Translations under genes and position numbers: made by a program | Part shown: in pieces, positions 39,775 to 50,984 of the stretch | Position numbering within the stretch: position 1 is the first letter of the stretch | How the letters are laid out: each line of letters starts with the position of its first letter | The notes under the pieces: model-generated | Told to the model about the DNA's origin: nothing | Seen by the model: only the letters and a program-made list of their open reading frames with translations | Database searches by the model: none | Assembly: GCF_017377655.1 (NCBI RefSeq) | Contig: NZ_JAFREL010000012.1 | Coordinates: 1 to 64,000 of the forward strand | Length of the DNA: 64,000 nt | Reading direction: 5' to 3' | DNA from: Candidatus Enterococcus ferrettii | GTDB taxonomy: Bacteria > Bacillota > Bacilli > Lactobacillales > Enterococcaceae

Positions 39775-40140
39775 TTAACGTGATACTCGCTCCTGATCGC
39801 CGTTAGGTGCCAACGTAGTCACCTTCTTTATACGATCTACCGTCAGCATTTGCAATTGATTATCTTGCGTACGAACAACTAGAGAATCAGTGCCAATCGC
39901 TTTAGGCAGCCAACCTGAGACGGTTTCATATTTTTCCGAATCTTTTTCATTCTGCACCTGCAAAACAACTAAACTATTGTGTAAGGCAGCTGTTTTGAGT
40001 TGACTCATTATCGTTTGATTCGCCTGCTCTTGTGCACGTTTATCAGCAGAATCATTTAGAAAATCAGACAAAAAACGGAAGGATGAACTAGAAAAGGCCT
40101 TAATTAAATTTTTTTTAGCTTTTTCAGGTATCTTCTTCAT
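39775..40140 (-). CDS. Small protein of unknown function
   Basis: A 121-residue soluble, basic protein (start MKKIPEKAKKNLIKAF). The C-terminal half (LVVLQVQNEKD to DRIKKVTTLA) has the alternating pattern of a small beta barrel of YolD/LSm kind, but that is a guess. ATG follows GGAGG. It lies between the riboswitch and the tyrosine phosphatase gene, same strand. Confidence 0.7.
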   Translation of the reverse strand: MKKIPEKAKKNLIKAFSSSSFRFLSDFLNDSADKRAQEQANQTIMSQLKTAALHNSLVVLQVQNEKDSEKYETVSGWLPKAIGTDSLVVRTQDNQLQMLTVDRIKKVTTLAPNGDQERVSR

Positions 40141-40202
40141 GTCAGTTTCCTCCTTGGCTGTACTCTGATTTTACTTAAAATTGAGCAAAATTACAATAAA
40201 AA

Positions 40203-40661
40203 CTACTCTTCAAAAAAAGTTAACCAGTATGGCAAACCTTCTTCAATTAAACTATAGGTTTCGTCAAAATCACCAGTATACCAGGGATCAGGAATTCCTT
40301 GGCCTTTTTTTTCAGGGACTAAGTCTAAATACAAATGAATTTTCCTATGTGTCCCTTCCGGTGCTAAGAGCATTAAATCCTCAACATTTTCACGATCCAT
40401 TCCAATGATATAATCCGCGCGGTAGAAATCATCCGTTGTTATTTGGCGTGCCCTTATACCTTTCGAGCTGATACCGTGTGCTTTTAAGATTTTTTGCGTA
40501 CCGTGATGAGGAGAATTACCAACTTCCCAACGACTAGTTGCTGCTGAATCCACAGTAAATTCTGCCGATTCGCTCCGTTGTTCAAATTGATCACGAAACA
40601 TAGCTTCCGCCATTGGCGAGCGACAAATATTACCCATACATACAAAAAGAATTGATTTCAT
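40203..40661 (-). CDS. Low-molecular-weight protein tyrosine phosphatase
   Basis: A 152-residue LMW-PTP. The P-loop CMGNICRSP (C8 to P16) is at the N-terminus, with nucleophile C8 and R14, and the general-acid Asp lies in DPWYTGDFDETY. ATG follows AAGGAGG. Targets are unknown; relatives act on tyrosine kinases of capsule regulation or on stress proteins. Divergent from the dehydrogenase gene. Confidence 0.93.
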   Translation of the reverse strand: MKSILFVCMGNICRSPMAEAMFRDQFEQRSESAEFTVDSAATSRWEVGNSPHHGTQKILKAHGISSKGIRARQITTDDFYRADYIIGMDRENVEDLMLLAPEGTHRKIHLYLDLVPEKKGQGIPDPWYTGDFDETYSLIEEGLPYWLTFFEE

Positions 40662-40731
40662 TAAATTGCCTCCTTCAAGCTAAAAAAATAATTTCGTGCT
40701 ATATTCTATACATAGAAATGAGGTTGATACT

Positions 40732-41706
40732 ATGAGTCGTATTTTTCTTTCTGCCAAAATTCCAACAAAGGGCACTAAGTTGCTGGATGAAGCAGACTTA
40801 GATTACGAAATTTTTGAAAATGAAGGCGTGATTCCAAAACAAGAACTCTTAGAAAAAATTCAAGATTGCCAAGTATTGATTTGTCCTTTATCAACAACTG
40901 TAGACCGAGACATTATCGATCAAGCACCACATTTGCGTTTAATTGCCAATTTTGGCGCTGGTTTTAATAATATCGATACCGCTTATGCTAAGGAAAAGGG
41001 AATCTATGTAACCAATACTCCAGTTGTTTCGACTAATGCCACTGCTGAACTCACCGCTGGACTGATTATTTCCTTGTCCCGGAGAATTGCTGAAGGTGAT
41101 CGTTTAATGCATGGCATCGGATTTGATGGCTGGGCTCCCCTTTTCTTCTTGGGACATGAGTTAAAAGACAAAACTTTAGGCATCATAGGCATGGGAAAAA
41201 TTGGTCAGTCTCTTGCAGAGAAAATGAACGCTTTTGGCATGAAAATTATTTACAGCCAACGGCATCAATTACCCGCTGAACAAGAACAAGCTCTTAACGC
41301 ACAATTTCGCACCCAAGAAGAGGTCATCCAACAAGCAGATGTTCTCACTTTGCACGCACCTTTAACAGATGAAACACATCATTTATTAAATTATCAGACC
41401 TTTGAAAAAATGAAAAACTCGGCCTTTGTCATTAATGCTGCTCGCGGCCCTTTAATTGACGAAGAAGAACTGGTTCAAGCCTTAACTGAAAATAAAATTG
41501 CTGGTGCCGCACTGGACGTTTATGAGTTTGAACCCGAAGTAACAGAGGCTTTAAAACAATTTGATAACGTATTATTAACTCCTCATATCGGTAATGCTAG
41601 TGTGGAGGCGCGGGATCAAATGGCTGAAATCGTAGTAAAAAATGCCATTGCCAATATCCAAGGTAAAACTTTAAAATATATTGTTAATGACCTACCTCAG
41701 GATTGA
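40732..41706 (+). CDS. D-isomer-specific 2-hydroxyacid dehydrogenase
   Basis: NAD(P)-dependent oxidoreductase of about 324 residues. It has the Rossmann GMGKIGQSLAEK motif, the INAARGPLIDEEELV segment with the catalytic Arg, the following Glu (DVYEFEP), and the catalytic His in LTPHIGNAS. Substrate is not clear; it could be glyoxylate/hydroxypyruvate or a branched 2-oxoacid. The ATG at 40732 follows GAGG at 8 bases. Its last 10 bp overlap the convergent tetR gene. Confidence 0.9.
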   Translation: MSRIFLSAKIPTKGTKLLDEADLDYEIFENEGVIPKQELLEKIQDCQVLICPLSTTVDRDIIDQAPHLRLIANFGAGFNNIDTAYAKEKGIYVTNTPVVSTNATAELTAGLIISLSRRIAEGDRLMHGIGFDGWAPLFFLGHELKDKTLGIIGMGKIGQSLAEKMNAFGMKIIYSQRHQLPAEQEQALNAQFRTQEEVIQQADVLTLHAPLTDETHHLLNYQTFEKMKNSAFVINAARGPLIDEEELVQALTENKIAGAALDVYEFEPEVTEALKQFDNVLLTPHIGNASVEARDQMAEIVVKNAIANIQGKTLKYIVNDLPQD

Positions 41707-42266
41707 TCCTGTTCATACAAACGATACGCAAAAAACTCAATATCTTTAGCAAATCGGAACAGTTGAGCCGCAATGGCGATCGGCTGTTCTTTTGCATTAG
41801 TCAACAACCAATCAGTTAAAATCCCGCCACAACCATACGCCAAAAATCGCGCATAAAAATCTTTGTCTGTATTAGACAGCACACCATCTTGATCTACATC
41901 TTCAAACAGTCGAATAAATAGACTTTTGGCTAATCCGATAAATTCTTTTGACAGAATCTCCGGATCAGCTTGCACTGTATTTAAATAGAATTGATGAAAT
42001 TGCTGCATTTCCTTCAACATCTTTAGTACTGCTTCTTCCCAATTTTCAATAGTTACCCCTGAAGACATTAAATAATTGAGTCCACATTGATAGTAAGCAT
42101 AGCGCAGCAGTGCTCGTTTATCTTTGAAATGATAATAGAAGTTTTGACGGTTCACATTAGCCGCCTGACTAATCTCTTGCACAGTGAGCTTTTCAAAAGG
42201 ACGCGTTAAACATAGCTGAACTAAAGCATTGACTAACTGTTCTTTGGCTCGATTGTTTACCGCCAT
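41697..42266 (-). CDS. TetR-family regulator
   Basis: A 189-residue regulator: N-terminal helix-turn-helix (VQEISQAANVNRQNFYYHFKDKRALLRYAY, about residues 24-53) followed by a helical ligand domain with DhaS/TetR_C-like features. Target unknown. It starts 4 bp after the ruvB stop, so it is probably cotranscribed with ruvAB, and is convergent with and overlaps the dehydrogenase gene, which might be its target. Confidence 0.87.
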   Translation of the reverse strand: MAVNNRAKEQLVNALVQLCLTRPFEKLTVQEISQAANVNRQNFYYHFKDKRALLRYAYYQCGLNYLMSSGVTIENWEEAVLKMLKEMQQFHQFYLNTVQADPEILSKEFIGLAKSLFIRLFEDVDQDGVLSNTDKDFYARFLAYGCGGILTDWLLTNAKEQPIAIAAQLFRFAKDIEFFAYRLYEQDQS

Positions 42267-42270
42267 ATCT

Positions 42271-43284
42271 TTACCTCTGTTCTATCGGATCGACTGGATA
42301 ATTAAAATGTTCATAGGCCATCGGTGTAACCACGCGCCCACGCGGCGTACGCTTCATGAAACCTTTTTGAATTAAATACGGTTCATACATATCCTCTACT
42401 GTTTCACGTTCTTCACCAATGTTCACCGCCAAGGTGCTCAAGCCTACTGGGCCACCACCATATAATTCAATCATGGTTCGCAATAATTTCTGATCTACAT
42501 GGTCCAAGCCTGCCTGATCTACTTGAAGTAGACGCAAGGCCTGATCTGCAATCGAACGATCAATTGTACCGTTAGACTGAACTTGAGCAAAATCACGGAT
42601 TCGTTTTAACAAACGATTGGCAATTCGCGGGGTTCCTCGTGAACGGCGTGCAATCTCGATCGCTCCTTCTTCAACGATTTCTGTCGCGAAAATATCAGCT
42701 GAACGCAGGACAATTTCCCGCAAATCGTCTTGCTCATAATATTCCATATGTGAAATGATACCAAAACGATCCCGTAATGGAGCCGAAAGCATCCCTGCTC
42801 GTGTTGTCGCTCCGACCAAAGTAAATGGCGGTAGAGGAAAATGAACTGGGTGAGCAGTGGCTCCTTGTCCCACCATAATATCAACATAATAGTCCTCCAT
42901 CGCTGAATATAAGGTTTCTTCAGCCACCCGTGGTAAGCGATGAATTTCATCAATAAATAGAACATCACCTGGTTCCAATTCGTTAAGAATCGCTACTAAA
43001 TCTCCTGGTCGTTCTATCGCTGGACCGCTAGTTGTCCGGATCTTTACATTCATTTCATTAGCGATAACCATAGCCATGGTAGTTTTCCCTAATCCGGGAG
43101 GACCATAAAGCAACACATGGTCTAATGCTTCTTCACGATTTTTCGCCGCTTCAATATAAATTTTTAGTTCCATTTTTACTTTATCTTGACCAATATATTG
43201 CGAGAGGAACTGTGGACGCAGCGATTTTTCAATACTTTTTTCTACTTCGTCTGTTTCTGGCGATAAAATACGCTCTTCTTCCAA
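42271..43284 (-). CDS. ruvB: Holliday junction helicase RuvB
   Basis: AAA+ motor that drives branch migration with RuvA. The 337 residues have Walker [10 protein letters not shown], Walker B DEIH, sensor 1 GATTRAGM and Arg finger region LRDRFGI, and a winged-helix C-terminus ([13 protein letters not shown]). Start is a TTG after AAGGAGGA. ruvA lies 42 bp upstream. Confidence 0.98.
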   Translation of the reverse strand: MEEERILSPETDEVEKSIEKSLRPQFLSQYIGQDKVKMELKIYIEAAKNREEALDHVLLYGPPGLGKTTMAMVIANEMNVKIRTTSGPAIERPGDLVAILNELEPGDVLFIDEIHRLPRVAEETLYSAMEDYYVDIMVGQGATAHPVHFPLPPFTLVGATTRAGMLSAPLRDRFGIISHMEYYEQDDLREIVLRSADIFATEIVEEGAIEIARRSRGTPRIANRLLKRIRDFAQVQSNGTIDRSIADQALRLLQVDQAGLDHVDQKLLRTMIELYGGGPVGLSTLAVNIGEERETVEDMYEPYLIQKGFMKRTPRGRVVTPMAYEHFNYPVDPIEQR

Positions 43285-43326
43285 AATACCGTCCTCCTTG
43301 TAAAAGATTTCTTGTCAACCTCGAAA

Positions 43327-43920
43327 TTATTTTTTCATCATGAGCTTCAAAGCCGCACGTAAGTATTCGTCGGTACTTTGATATGTTTCTTTTGCTAAAG
43401 CCTTTTCCACCCGCTTGGTCTCTTTAGGACTGTAGCCTAATGCTTGTAATGCTTCGATTGCCTCTTCTAGCGCATTCTCATTATCACCTTGATTGAATAA
43501 GGACATAGGATTTTCAACCAGCTCTGCTAATTTACCTTTCAAATCCAGCACCATTTGCTGAGCGGTCTTCTTGCCCACTCCTGGAAATTTCGTTAAATAA
43601 GTAACGTCTCCTGCTTCAATAGCCTGAATCAAGCCTTGATGGTCTTCATTAGCCATAATGGCTAAACCGCTTTTTGGTCCGATACCTGAAACCGACAACA
43701 ATCGTAAAAATAATTGTTTTTCTGCCAGGGTTTCAAACCCATAAAAAGCATGGGAATCCTCTCGAATGATTTGCTGAACATAAATAGTAATTATTTGTTC
43801 CAATTTGCTGCTGTAACGATATGGATTGCCCACTGCGATTTGATAGCCAATTCCTTGCACATCTAAGACCACATAGGCTGGACTGATGTATGTAAGTTTT
43901 CCCGTAATATATTCGTACAT
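43327..43920 (-). CDS. ruvA: Holliday junction DNA-binding protein RuvA
   Basis: Binds the four-way junction as a tetramer for RuvB. From the ATG at 43920 the protein is 197 residues, starting [14 protein letters not shown], with OB fold, two helix-hairpin-helix motifs ([12 protein letters not shown] and [12 protein letters not shown]) and the flexible C-terminal RuvB-binding domain. The ATG follows AAAGG; a frame 24 codons longer has no such site. Confidence 0.97.
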   Translation of the reverse strand: MYEYITGKLTYISPAYVVLDVQGIGYQIAVGNPYRYSSKLEQIITIYVQQIIREDSHAFYGFETLAEKQLFLRLLSVSGIGPKSGLAIMANEDHQGLIQAIEAGDVTYLTKFPGVGKKTAQQMVLDLKGKLAELVENPMSLFNQGDNENALEEAIEALQALGYSPKETKRVEKALAKETYQSTDEYLRAALKLMMKK

Positions 43921-43974
43921 GTTTTTTCCTTTCTGCACATATGTTCTCATTATTTTAGCACAAATGAGCGAGAC

Positions 43975-44005
43975 AAAAAAGACCGGGTACACTTAACCCA
44001 GTCTT
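43975..44005 (-). terminator. Terminator after msrB
   Basis: The minus strand pairs AAGACTGGGTT with ACCCGGTCTT (one mismatch), then six T. Confidence 0.8.
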
Positions 44006-44013
44006 TTAGTCTT

Positions 44014-44442
44014 TTATTCTACATCATTTTTATATTCGCCATAACCTTGTGTATCCATTTCCTCAAAAGGAACAAATCGCAAAGCGGCGGAATTAATACA
44101 GTAGCGCAAGCCGCCTTTATCTTCAGGACCATCAGTAAAAACGTGGCCCAAATGTGAATCAGCTTCTTTACTACGAACTTCTACCCTATGCATTCCGTGG
44201 GAAAAGTCAGCATTTTCTTTAACGCCGCGTTTTTCTAATGGTTTAGAAAAAGCTGGCCAGCCGCAGCCCGCATCGTATTTATCGCTTGATGAAAAAAGTG
44301 GTTCACCACTAACAATATCGACGTAAATTCCTTTTTTATAGAAATTGTCATACTTTCCAGTGAAAGGTCGTTCAGTAGCATTTTCCTGTGTAACAGCATA
44401 TTCTACCTGCGAAAGTTTTTTCTTGATATCTTCTTGTTCCAT
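44014..44442 (-). CDS. msrB: Peptide methionine (R)-S-oxide reductase
   Basis: Repairs methionine-R-sulfoxide in proteins. The 142 residues have CGWPAF, the GHVFTDGP segment and [11 protein letters not shown] with the catalytic Cys. The paired CxxC zinc sites seen in many MsrB proteins are absent, so it is the zinc-free type. Monocistronic. No msrA is beside it. Confidence 0.96.
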   Translation of the reverse strand: MEQEDIKKKLSQVEYAVTQENATERPFTGKYDNFYKKGIYVDIVSGEPLFSSSDKYDAGCGWPAFSKPLEKRGVKENADFSHGMHRVEVRSKEADSHLGHVFTDGPEDKGGLRYCINSAALRFVPFEEMDTQGYGEYKNDVE

Positions 44443-44504
44443 CTTTCATCACGCTCCTCTACATACATAATAAGAGCAACAGCTTAAAAAGACGAACTCT
44501 TTGC

Positions 44505-45062
44505 TTAAAAAGAGAAGCTTTTTAACATTTGGTTTACTTTTCCCACAGGGAAACCAACAATGCTGTAGTAGTCACCTTCAATTTTTTCAACGAATACCCC
44601 TGCTTGGTGTTGAATACCATAAGCCCCAGCTTTATCCTTATAATCACCAGTATTCAAATAGTTCTCGATTTCTTCAACGCTTAAAGAATAGAATGTAACT
44701 GTCGCAGAGGTTAAGGCTTCCTCCACGTGATTACCTTGCCTTAAAACCACAGCCGTATAAACCTTGTGACTACTACCATTCATAGATTCCAGCATTTCAT
44801 ATGCTTCCTGACGATTCTTAGGCTTACCCAAAATTTTGTCCTCTAATACAACAATAGTATCAGAAGCAATGATCAAATCTTGGGGATTGCATCCAGCAAT
44901 TGCTGCTGCTTTTTGTCGAGCCATTTCCTGCACATATTCCTTAGGTGTATGCCCTGATTTAATTTCCTCATCAACATTAGCGGGCTGCACAGTAAACTCT
45001 GGGATCAACCAAGCCAGCAATTCTTTTCGTCGAGGTGATTGCGAAGCCAATATAACTGCCAT
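44505..45062 (-). CDS. maf: Maf-family nucleotide pyrophosphatase
   Basis: House-cleaning enzyme that hydrolyses non-standard nucleoside triphosphates such as dTTP/UTP or modified forms. The 185 residues open with ILASQSPRRKELL and include the catalytic ASDTIVVLEDKILGKP, and DKAGAYGIQ...FVEKIEGDYYSIVGFP. RBS AGGAGG. It lies 15 bp after mutL, so it is probably in the mutS-mutL operon. Confidence 0.95.
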   Translation of the reverse strand: MAVILASQSPRRKELLAWLIPEFTVQPANVDEEIKSGHTPKEYVQEMARQKAAAIAGCNPQDLIIASDTIVVLEDKILGKPKNRQEAYEMLESMNGSSHKVYTAVVLRQGNHVEEALTSATVTFYSLSVEEIENYLNTGDYKDKAGAYGIQHQAGVFVEKIEGDYYSIVGFPVGKVNQMLKSFSF

Positions 45063-45077
45063 GTCAGTTCCTCCTAT

Positions 45078-47114
45078 TTAATGCGGATCTTGAATTCGTT
45101 TAAATAAATGCTCCATATCACTGTTGCTGAAGTGAATCAATACAGGACGACCATGAGGACAATTAAAAGGATTTTCGCATTTAGCTAAATCAGTCAGCAG
45201 CACTCGAGCCTGCGCTTCATTCAAATGATGATTCGCTTTAATAGATCGCTTGCAGCTCATCATAATAGCCGTTGCTTCACGAAACTTCTTCACGCTAACC
45301 GAACCAGTAACTAAAAGCATATCGATCATTTCACGGATAATGCTTTCTTCTTGTCCTGCTGGATACCAGGTTGGGTGAGCTCGTACGATAAAGCTGTTTG
45401 GTCCAAATTCTTCTAAATAAATACCAACCTCTTCAAGCAAAGTCTTTTGTTCCTTCAGCTTGATACCATCGTTGCTAGGATAATCTAAAACAAAAGGTAC
45501 AAGCATCTCTTGCAAATCATTGGAAACATCTCCGATTTTCTCCCTGAAATATTCATACTTAATTCGCTCCTGAGCCGCATGCTGGTCAACAATGTACAAT
45601 CCATCTTTGCTTTGAGCAAACAAATAGGTCCCATGCATTTGGCCGAAATATTCCAGCATTGGAAATCGTTCCTTGGGCTTTTCATGTGTCAATTTATTTA
45701 TTGCTTTCTCAACTTCACGTTCGCCAGACAGGGTACTTAAATCAAATTCTGGATGCTCCATTGTTTCGTGTAACTCTTCTGCTTCATCGTCAGCCACTAA
45801 CTCTGCTGGAGCCTCCAAAGCTTCAGTAGTAACGGAATCCTCTCGAATCATTTCGCTCTCAGCTTCAGGTGTTGATGAACTTGCTAAGGATTCCTCAATA
45901 ATTGAAATTGGTGGTCTATCGGCTGGTTCAATTATTTTTTTTCCATTTACTGAGGCAGTTTCATTTTCTTCTCGCGGATCAATATAGAAACGGCCAGTTT
46001 CTGGATTAAAAGTCAATCCGCTATTTTTACCAGTCGGTTGCTCCAAAGCCAGATCCAATTGTTCGGTCTTAGCTGTTTCTACTTTGCGTTTAAAGCTGGG
46101 CGATTCGCTAGCATCAGGAATCAAGTTCACTTGACGTAAGCTGTCGGCAATAGTTTGACTGATTAGTGCCATCAGTTCTTTTTCTTTTGATAAACGAACT
46201 TCTTGCTTAGTAGGATGGACATTCACATCCACTAGCAAAGGGTCCATTTCAATTTCGATTATCGCGATGGGAAAACGTCCTACCATCAATTTTGATTGAT
46301 AGCCATTCACAATAGCTTTGTTCAAGGCAAAGTTTTTAATGTAGCGTCCATTAATAATAATTGAAAGGTAGTTTCGACTGGCACGCGTAACCTCTGGAAG
46401 AGAGATGTAACCCTTTAAAGCAAAGTCTAAATCCTGGGCTGTAATTTCCAACATTTTTTTTGCCATTACAATTCCGTAAATACCTGCAATCGCCTGCTTT
46501 AAATCACCGTTACCACTGGTAGCCAGCATTTTATGTCCATCATGAACAAGGCGAAAGGCAACTTTCGGATGGCTCAAAGCCATGCGATTTACAATGTCAC
46601 CGACATTTGCTAATTCTGTTTGCAAACTCTTGACATATTTCAGACGAGCTGGAGTATTAAAGAACAAATTTTCAACAGTAATTTTTGTTCCAACTCGTAA
46701 AGCAGTTGGACGATTTTCTTCAATCTTGCCACCTTTTAGGTGCAGGTACGAACCTTGACTTTCTTCAGAAGTAGCCGTTTCAATGGTTAATTCTGAGACA
46801 GACGCGATCGAAGGTAAGGCTTCACCACGGAACCCTAACGTACGAATACGAAAAAGGTCATCTCGATTATGAATCTTACTGGTTGCATGGCGCTTAAAGG
46901 CATTCTCAACATCGTCTTGGGCGATCCCTTCACCATTATCAACCACTTGAATTTTTTTCAAACCAGCTTCTTCAATTAATATATCGATTTGAGTTGCATG
47001 GGCATCGATGGCATTTTCCACTAACTCTTTTACCACTGACGCCGGCCGCTCAACTACTTCACCAGCGGCGATCTGATTGGCTAGACGCTCGGATAATTCT
47101 TGGATTTTCCCCAT
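45078..47114 (-). CDS. mutL: DNA mismatch repair protein MutL
   Basis: GHKL ATPase that couples MutS to strand nicking. The 678 residues have [28 protein letters not shown] and the middle transducer domain, an acidic linker (~380-460), and a C-terminal domain with the endonuclease motif [12 protein letters not shown] plus CPHGRP. The endonuclease motif is intact, as expected for species without MutH. RBS GAGGAGAG; 18 bp after mutS. Confidence 0.98.
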   Translation of the reverse strand: MGKIQELSERLANQIAAGEVVERPASVVKELVENAIDAHATQIDILIEEAGLKKIQVVDNGEGIAQDDVENAFKRHATSKIHNRDDLFRIRTLGFRGEALPSIASVSELTIETATSEESQGSYLHLKGGKIEENRPTALRVGTKITVENLFFNTPARLKYVKSLQTELANVGDIVNRMALSHPKVAFRLVHDGHKMLATSGNGDLKQAIAGIYGIVMAKKMLEITAQDLDFALKGYISLPEVTRASRNYLSIIINGRYIKNFALNKAIVNGYQSKLMVGRFPIAIIEIEMDPLLVDVNVHPTKQEVRLSKEKELMALISQTIADSLRQVNLIPDASESPSFKRKVETAKTEQLDLALEQPTGKNSGLTFNPETGRFYIDPREENETASVNGKKIIEPADRPPISIIEESLASSSTPEAESEMIREDSVTTEALEAPAELVADDEAEELHETMEHPEFDLSTLSGEREVEKAINKLTHEKPKERFPMLEYFGQMHGTYLFAQSKDGLYIVDQHAAQERIKYEYFREKIGDVSNDLQEMLVPFVLDYPSNDGIKLKEQKTLLEEVGIYLEEFGPNSFIVRAHPTWYPAGQEESIIREMIDMLLVTGSVSVKKFREATAIMMSCKRSIKANHHLNEAQARVLLTDLAKCENPFNCPHGRPVLIHFSNSDMEHLFKRIQDPH

Positions 47115-47132
47115 CGTATCTCTCCTCGTTAA

Positions 47133-49691
47133 TTAAATATATTTTTGCAACTCATATAACAAGTTTAGTGCATCCATTGGAGTCATTTCTAGTAAATTGA
47201 TCTTCTTCAAACGATCAATTACTCCTAACTCGGCTGTTGAAACTTCATTAAACAAGGACAATTGCTCATTATCTTCTTTGACTATTTCAGCCTGAGGTGC
47301 CGGACTATCTGATTCTAGTGCGGCTAGAATAGTGGCTGCTCGTGAAAGTAAATCCGTTGGCATACCCGCAATCTTCGCTACATGAATCCCATAACTTTTA
47401 TCTGCTGGACCGTCCATTAATTTATGCAAAAAGACCACTTCACCGTTTTGCTCAACAGCACCAACATGAACATTTTTAAGTTCTGGCAACTGTTCTTCCA
47501 ACACTGTTAACTCATGATAGTGAGTAGAGAATAGAGTTTTAGCTTTTACGGTTTTATGAATGTATTCAATAATCGCTTGAGCTAAGGCCATTCCATCATA
47601 AGTAGCTGTCCCTCGTCCTAATTCATCAAAGAGAATTAAGCTGTTTGGTGTCGCGTGGCGCAGTGCTTGGTTGGCTTCCATCATTTCTACCATAAAAGTA
47701 GATTGTCCCGCAATCAAATCATCACTAGCACCGATCCGGGTAAAGATTTGATCAAAAACCGGCATTTCAGCACTTTCAGCCGGCACAAAGCACCCCATTT
47801 GAGTCATAATAACCATTAAAGCTAATTGACGCATGTAAGTGCTTTTTCCTGACATATTAGGCCCAGTAATTAACAAAATCATTTCATCTGAATTCATGTG
47901 AACACTATTAGGAATATATTCCTGATGTCCTAAAACCTTCTCCACAACTGGATGTCGGCCTTCTTTGATTTGCAGATCATGACTATTAGCCTTAATTTCG
48001 GGTTGAATGTATTGATAGCGTTCACTGACTGTGGCAAAACTCTGCAGTACATCTGTGGAACTTAAGCTTTTTGCCAGCTTCTGCAATCGAGTAATAGCTT
48101 TCTTCACTTCATCTCGTACAGAAAGAAATAGGTTGTATTCTAGAGCGACCGATTTTTCTTCTGCCTCCAAAATCAAGGTTTCTAATTTTTTTAATTCTGG
48201 AGTGATAAAGCGTTCCGCATTAGTTAAGGTTTGTTTTCGCTCGTACTTGCCTTCTTCCAAATTCGCCAAGTTCGCTTTAGTAATTTCTATATAATAGCCA
48301 AATACACGATTATAACCGACTTTCAAAGTCTTAATACCGGTTGCTGCTCGTTCTCTTGCTTCTAACTCTGCCAGCCAAGTCTTCCCGTTCCTCATCGCTT
48401 CACGGTATTCATCCAGCTGTTCATTATAACCATCTTTAATAACGTTACCTTCAGTTATTTGCAGCGGAGCATCTTCATTAATTGCTAAATCAATCAATTC
48501 AACAAGGTCATTCATGGGCTCCATATCAACTAATAGATCGTTCCATTCTCCTTGATTGATTCCTTGCAGCAGTTCCCGAATGCGCGGAACTTGAGCCAGT
48601 GACGTTTTCAGTTGGATTAAGTCACGACCATTGACATTCCCAAAGGCGACTCGGCCAGCCAAACGCTCCAGATCATAGACTCTCGTCAAAGTTTCATTCA
48701 AATCCATTCGCTCAAAGTAGGCGTTCAGCAAAGAAGAAACCATTCTTTGGCGAGCCTGGATTTGTCGCTTTTGGATCAGTGGACGATCAATCCATTGCTT
48801 TAATAACCGGCCACCCATTGCGGTTTTAGTTTCATCCAGCAACCATAGTAAAGTTCCTTGTTTTTTTCCGGTTCGAATAGAACGAGTCAGCTCCAAGTTG
48901 GTTTTCGAAAAATAATCCAGCTTTAAGAAATGCTCCGGCTGGTATTCTTCAGCCTTTTGAATATGTCCTAAGCTACGTTTTTGCGTAACTGCTAAATAAG
49001 TTAACAGTTTACCTGTTGCTTCTCTTTCTAAGGGGTGCTCAATGTCAGTTGTTAAAAAACTAAACTCCGCATTGTCTTCAATTGTTTCTTGGATTGAGAA
49101 GACTAACCCTAAGCGTTCACCTAAATTCTTTTGCAGTTCGGAAGGAATTTCACTTCCTAAAATCAATTCTTTGGTTTGCAAAGCTGTAGCTTCGTTCATC
49201 ACTGCCTCTTCATCCTGAAGCAGAGCAGTTTTTAACTCCCCGGTTGAAAGATCGGCGTAGGCAAAACCAAATTGTTGTCCGGATTGAACAACAGCTGTTA
49301 AGAAGTTATTGGCCTTAGCATCAATTCCCTTGCCTTCCATCAAAGTTCCTGGTGTAATTAGTTGAACTACTTCTCGTTTCACCATACCTTTGGCTTCTTT
49401 AGGATCTTCCATCTGTTCACAAATCGCAACCTTGTAGCCTTGTTCCACCAGAGTATCGATATAGCCTTGAGCCGAGTGATGCGGAACCCCACACATTGGG
49501 ATTGGATCATCCGCATTGCGATTACGACTAGTTAAGGTCAGCTCTAATAACTGAGCTACCTGAACCGCGTCTTCGTAAAACAATTCATAAAAATCGCCTA
49601 AGCGATAAAATAAGAAAGCATCTTTATATTGATTCTTGATGGCTAAATATTGCTCCATCATAGGGGTGTTTTTGGTTTTCTGAGGCATCAT
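47133..49691 (-). CDS. mutS: DNA mismatch repair protein MutS
   Basis: Mismatch-sensing ATPase. The 852 residues contain the mismatch-reading [11 protein letters not shown] (the Phe-x-Glu is F-Y-E), connector, core and clamp, then Walker [10 protein letters not shown] and DELGRGT. C-terminal ~50 residues include the beta-clamp-like QLSLFNE. It overlaps the ricA-like gene by four bases and leads mutL. RBS GAGGAGG. Confidence 0.98.
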   Translation of the reverse strand: MMPQKTKNTPMMEQYLAIKNQYKDAFLFYRLGDFYELFYEDAVQVAQLLELTLTSRNRNADDPIPMCGVPHHSAQGYIDTLVEQGYKVAICEQMEDPKEAKGMVKREVVQLITPGTLMEGKGIDAKANNFLTAVVQSGQQFGFAYADLSTGELKTALLQDEEAVMNEATALQTKELILGSEIPSELQKNLGERLGLVFSIQETIEDNAEFSFLTTDIEHPLEREATGKLLTYLAVTQKRSLGHIQKAEEYQPEHFLKLDYFSKTNLELTRSIRTGKKQGTLLWLLDETKTAMGGRLLKQWIDRPLIQKRQIQARQRMVSSLLNAYFERMDLNETLTRVYDLERLAGRVAFGNVNGRDLIQLKTSLAQVPRIRELLQGINQGEWNDLLVDMEPMNDLVELIDLAINEDAPLQITEGNVIKDGYNEQLDEYREAMRNGKTWLAELEARERAATGIKTLKVGYNRVFGYYIEITKANLANLEEGKYERKQTLTNAERFITPELKKLETLILEAEEKSVALEYNLFLSVRDEVKKAITRLQKLAKSLSSTDVLQSFATVSERYQYIQPEIKANSHDLQIKEGRHPVVEKVLGHQEYIPNSVHMNSDEMILLITGPNMSGKSTYMRQLALMVIMTQMGCFVPAESAEMPVFDQIFTRIGASDDLIAGQSTFMVEMMEANQALRHATPNSLILFDELGRGTATYDGMALAQAIIEYIHKTVKAKTLFSTHYHELTVLEEQLPELKNVHVGAVEQNGEVVFLHKLMDGPADKSYGIHVAKIAGMPTDLLSRAATILAALESDSPAPQAEIVKEDNEQLSLFNEVSTAELGVIDRLKKINLLEMTPMDALNLLYELQKYI

Positions 49692-50050
49692 TGTTCCTCC
49701 TCTAGTGCTTGATTAATTTCGGTTTGAATCATTGATGTTAGATGATGCAATAGATCATTGGCTTCTCCTAATTGTTCACGATAAGCTGTTACTAACGGAT
49801 GCTGATTTAACTGATTAGTTAAGGTATCTGCCTTTTTCAACGCTTCTTTTTCAGCAAGTGGTTTGCCATAATGAGCAAACTGCACAGCATCCTTTTGTGC
49901 TTGCTGAATTTCTTCTTGTAACGTATGTAAAGACGTGTTCTCGTCTATCCGACCTTTAATCGTCTGATAGCGTTGAATCACGTCGTTTTCAGCTAAGAGC
50001 TCTGTTACATTGTTTAATTCTTTTTTAATTTCAGTTTCGTTTTCTAAAAT
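49688..50050 (-). CDS. RicA/YmcA-like protein with ATT start
   Basis: A 120-residue all-helical protein of the YlbF/YmcA family. In Bacillus, YmcA (RicA) joins YlbF and YaaT in a complex that affects RNase Y cleavage and competence. Residues [32 protein letters not shown] are the family core. The frame has no ATG. A GTG at 49981 lacks any ribosome site and would cut off the family N-terminal helix, whereas ATT (50048-50050) lies 9 bases after AAGGAG and just after an in-frame TGA. So I start at ATT. It precedes mutS (4-bp overlap) and follows ymdB; in Bacillus ymcA also lies just before mutS. Confidence 0.8.
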   Translation of the reverse strand: MLENETEIKKELNNVTELLAENDVIQRYQTIKGRIDENTSLHTLQEEIQQAQKDAVQFAHYGKPLAEKEALKKADTLTNQLNQHPLVTAYREQLGEANDLLHHLTSMIQTEINQALEEEQ

Positions 50051-50059
50051 GGTGAATCA

Positions 50060-50065
50060 CTCCTT
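50060..50065 (-). promoter_or_regulatory. Ribosome site that sets the ATT start
   Basis: AAGGAG on the minus strand overlaps the ymdB stop codon and sits 9 bases before ATT 50050. It is the only good site for the ricA-like gene. Confidence 0.7.
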
Positions 50066-50858
50066 ATTCACGAAACGGACGATCCTCACTAATCTGAACT
50101 GCTTCAATCTTTTGGGCTAATCCTTGTTTGTCCAGATCGATTACACAAGCAGACAGCAGTGAACGTCCACTTTCTATTACTTCAAAACGCTGCGGCAAAG
50201 CTGTTAAGAATTTCTCCATCACAGGCTCTTTTCTCATTCCCAAGATACCATCGTAGGGGCCAGTCATACCTACATCAGTCAAATAAGCAGTCCCCTTAGG
50301 CAAAATGCGCGAGTCATTGGTTTGAACATGAGTGTGGGTCCCCACAACCGCTGATACCCGACCATCTAAATACCACCCCATGGCTTGTTTTTCACTGGTT
50401 GTTTCTCCATGAAAATCAACAAAAATAAACGGTGTACGTACTCGTGCCTCAGCAATCAGCTGGTCAGCCTTGCGGAATGGATCATCCAAATCTACCATAA
50501 ATGAACGAGCCTGCAAATTAATGATCGCAATTTCTTCATTATTTATTTTGACGAAGACCATTCCTTGTCCTGCAGTTCCTTCTGGAAAATTCGCTGGCCG
50601 TACCATTTTTTTTGCATCTTGAATAAAATCAAAGATTGCTTTATTGTCCCAGGTATGATTGCCCATCGTGACAATGTCTACACCATCTTGCAAAAAGCCT
50701 TTGTAAATCTTCTCAGTAATCCCGCGACCAGCAGCTGCATTTTCACCGTTAACAATGGTCAATTGCGGATGATATTTCTTTTTCAACCGCGGCAAATAAT
50801 CACTGATCATCTTTCGACCTAACGAGCCAACAACATCCCCTACAAATAATAACCGCAC
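50064..50858 (-). CDS. ymdB: YmdB-type metallophosphodiesterase
   Basis: Cytosolic phosphoesterase (TIGR00282 type) of 264 residues; B. subtilis YmdB hydrolyses 2',3'-cyclic nucleotides and affects biofilm and nanotube behaviour. Metal ligands appear in GDVVGSLGR, NGENAAAG, MGNHTWDN, DFHGETTSEK and GTHTHVQTND. Start is a GTG after AGAAGGGG. Its stop overlaps the ribosome site of the ricA-like gene. Confidence 0.94.
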   Translation of the reverse strand: MRLLFVGDVVGSLGRKMISDYLPRLKKKYHPQLTIVNGENAAAGRGITEKIYKGFLQDGVDIVTMGNHTWDNKAIFDFIQDAKKMVRPANFPEGTAGQGMVFVKINNEEIAIINLQARSFMVDLDDPFRKADQLIAEARVRTPFIFVDFHGETTSEKQAMGWYLDGRVSAVVGTHTHVQTNDSRILPKGTAYLTDVGMTGPYDGILGMRKEPVMEKFLTALPQRFEVIESGRSLLSACVIDLDKQGLAQKIEAVQISEDRPFRE

Positions 50859-50984
50859 ACTTTTTCCCCTTCTCTAGTTAACATCTTGTACTATTATAGT
50901 AGTTTTTTTGTAGAATTGCGAATCTATCTTGACATACAGAACCGATATTTTATTTCTAATTTTCGAAAGATAGTTCCGTCTTAA

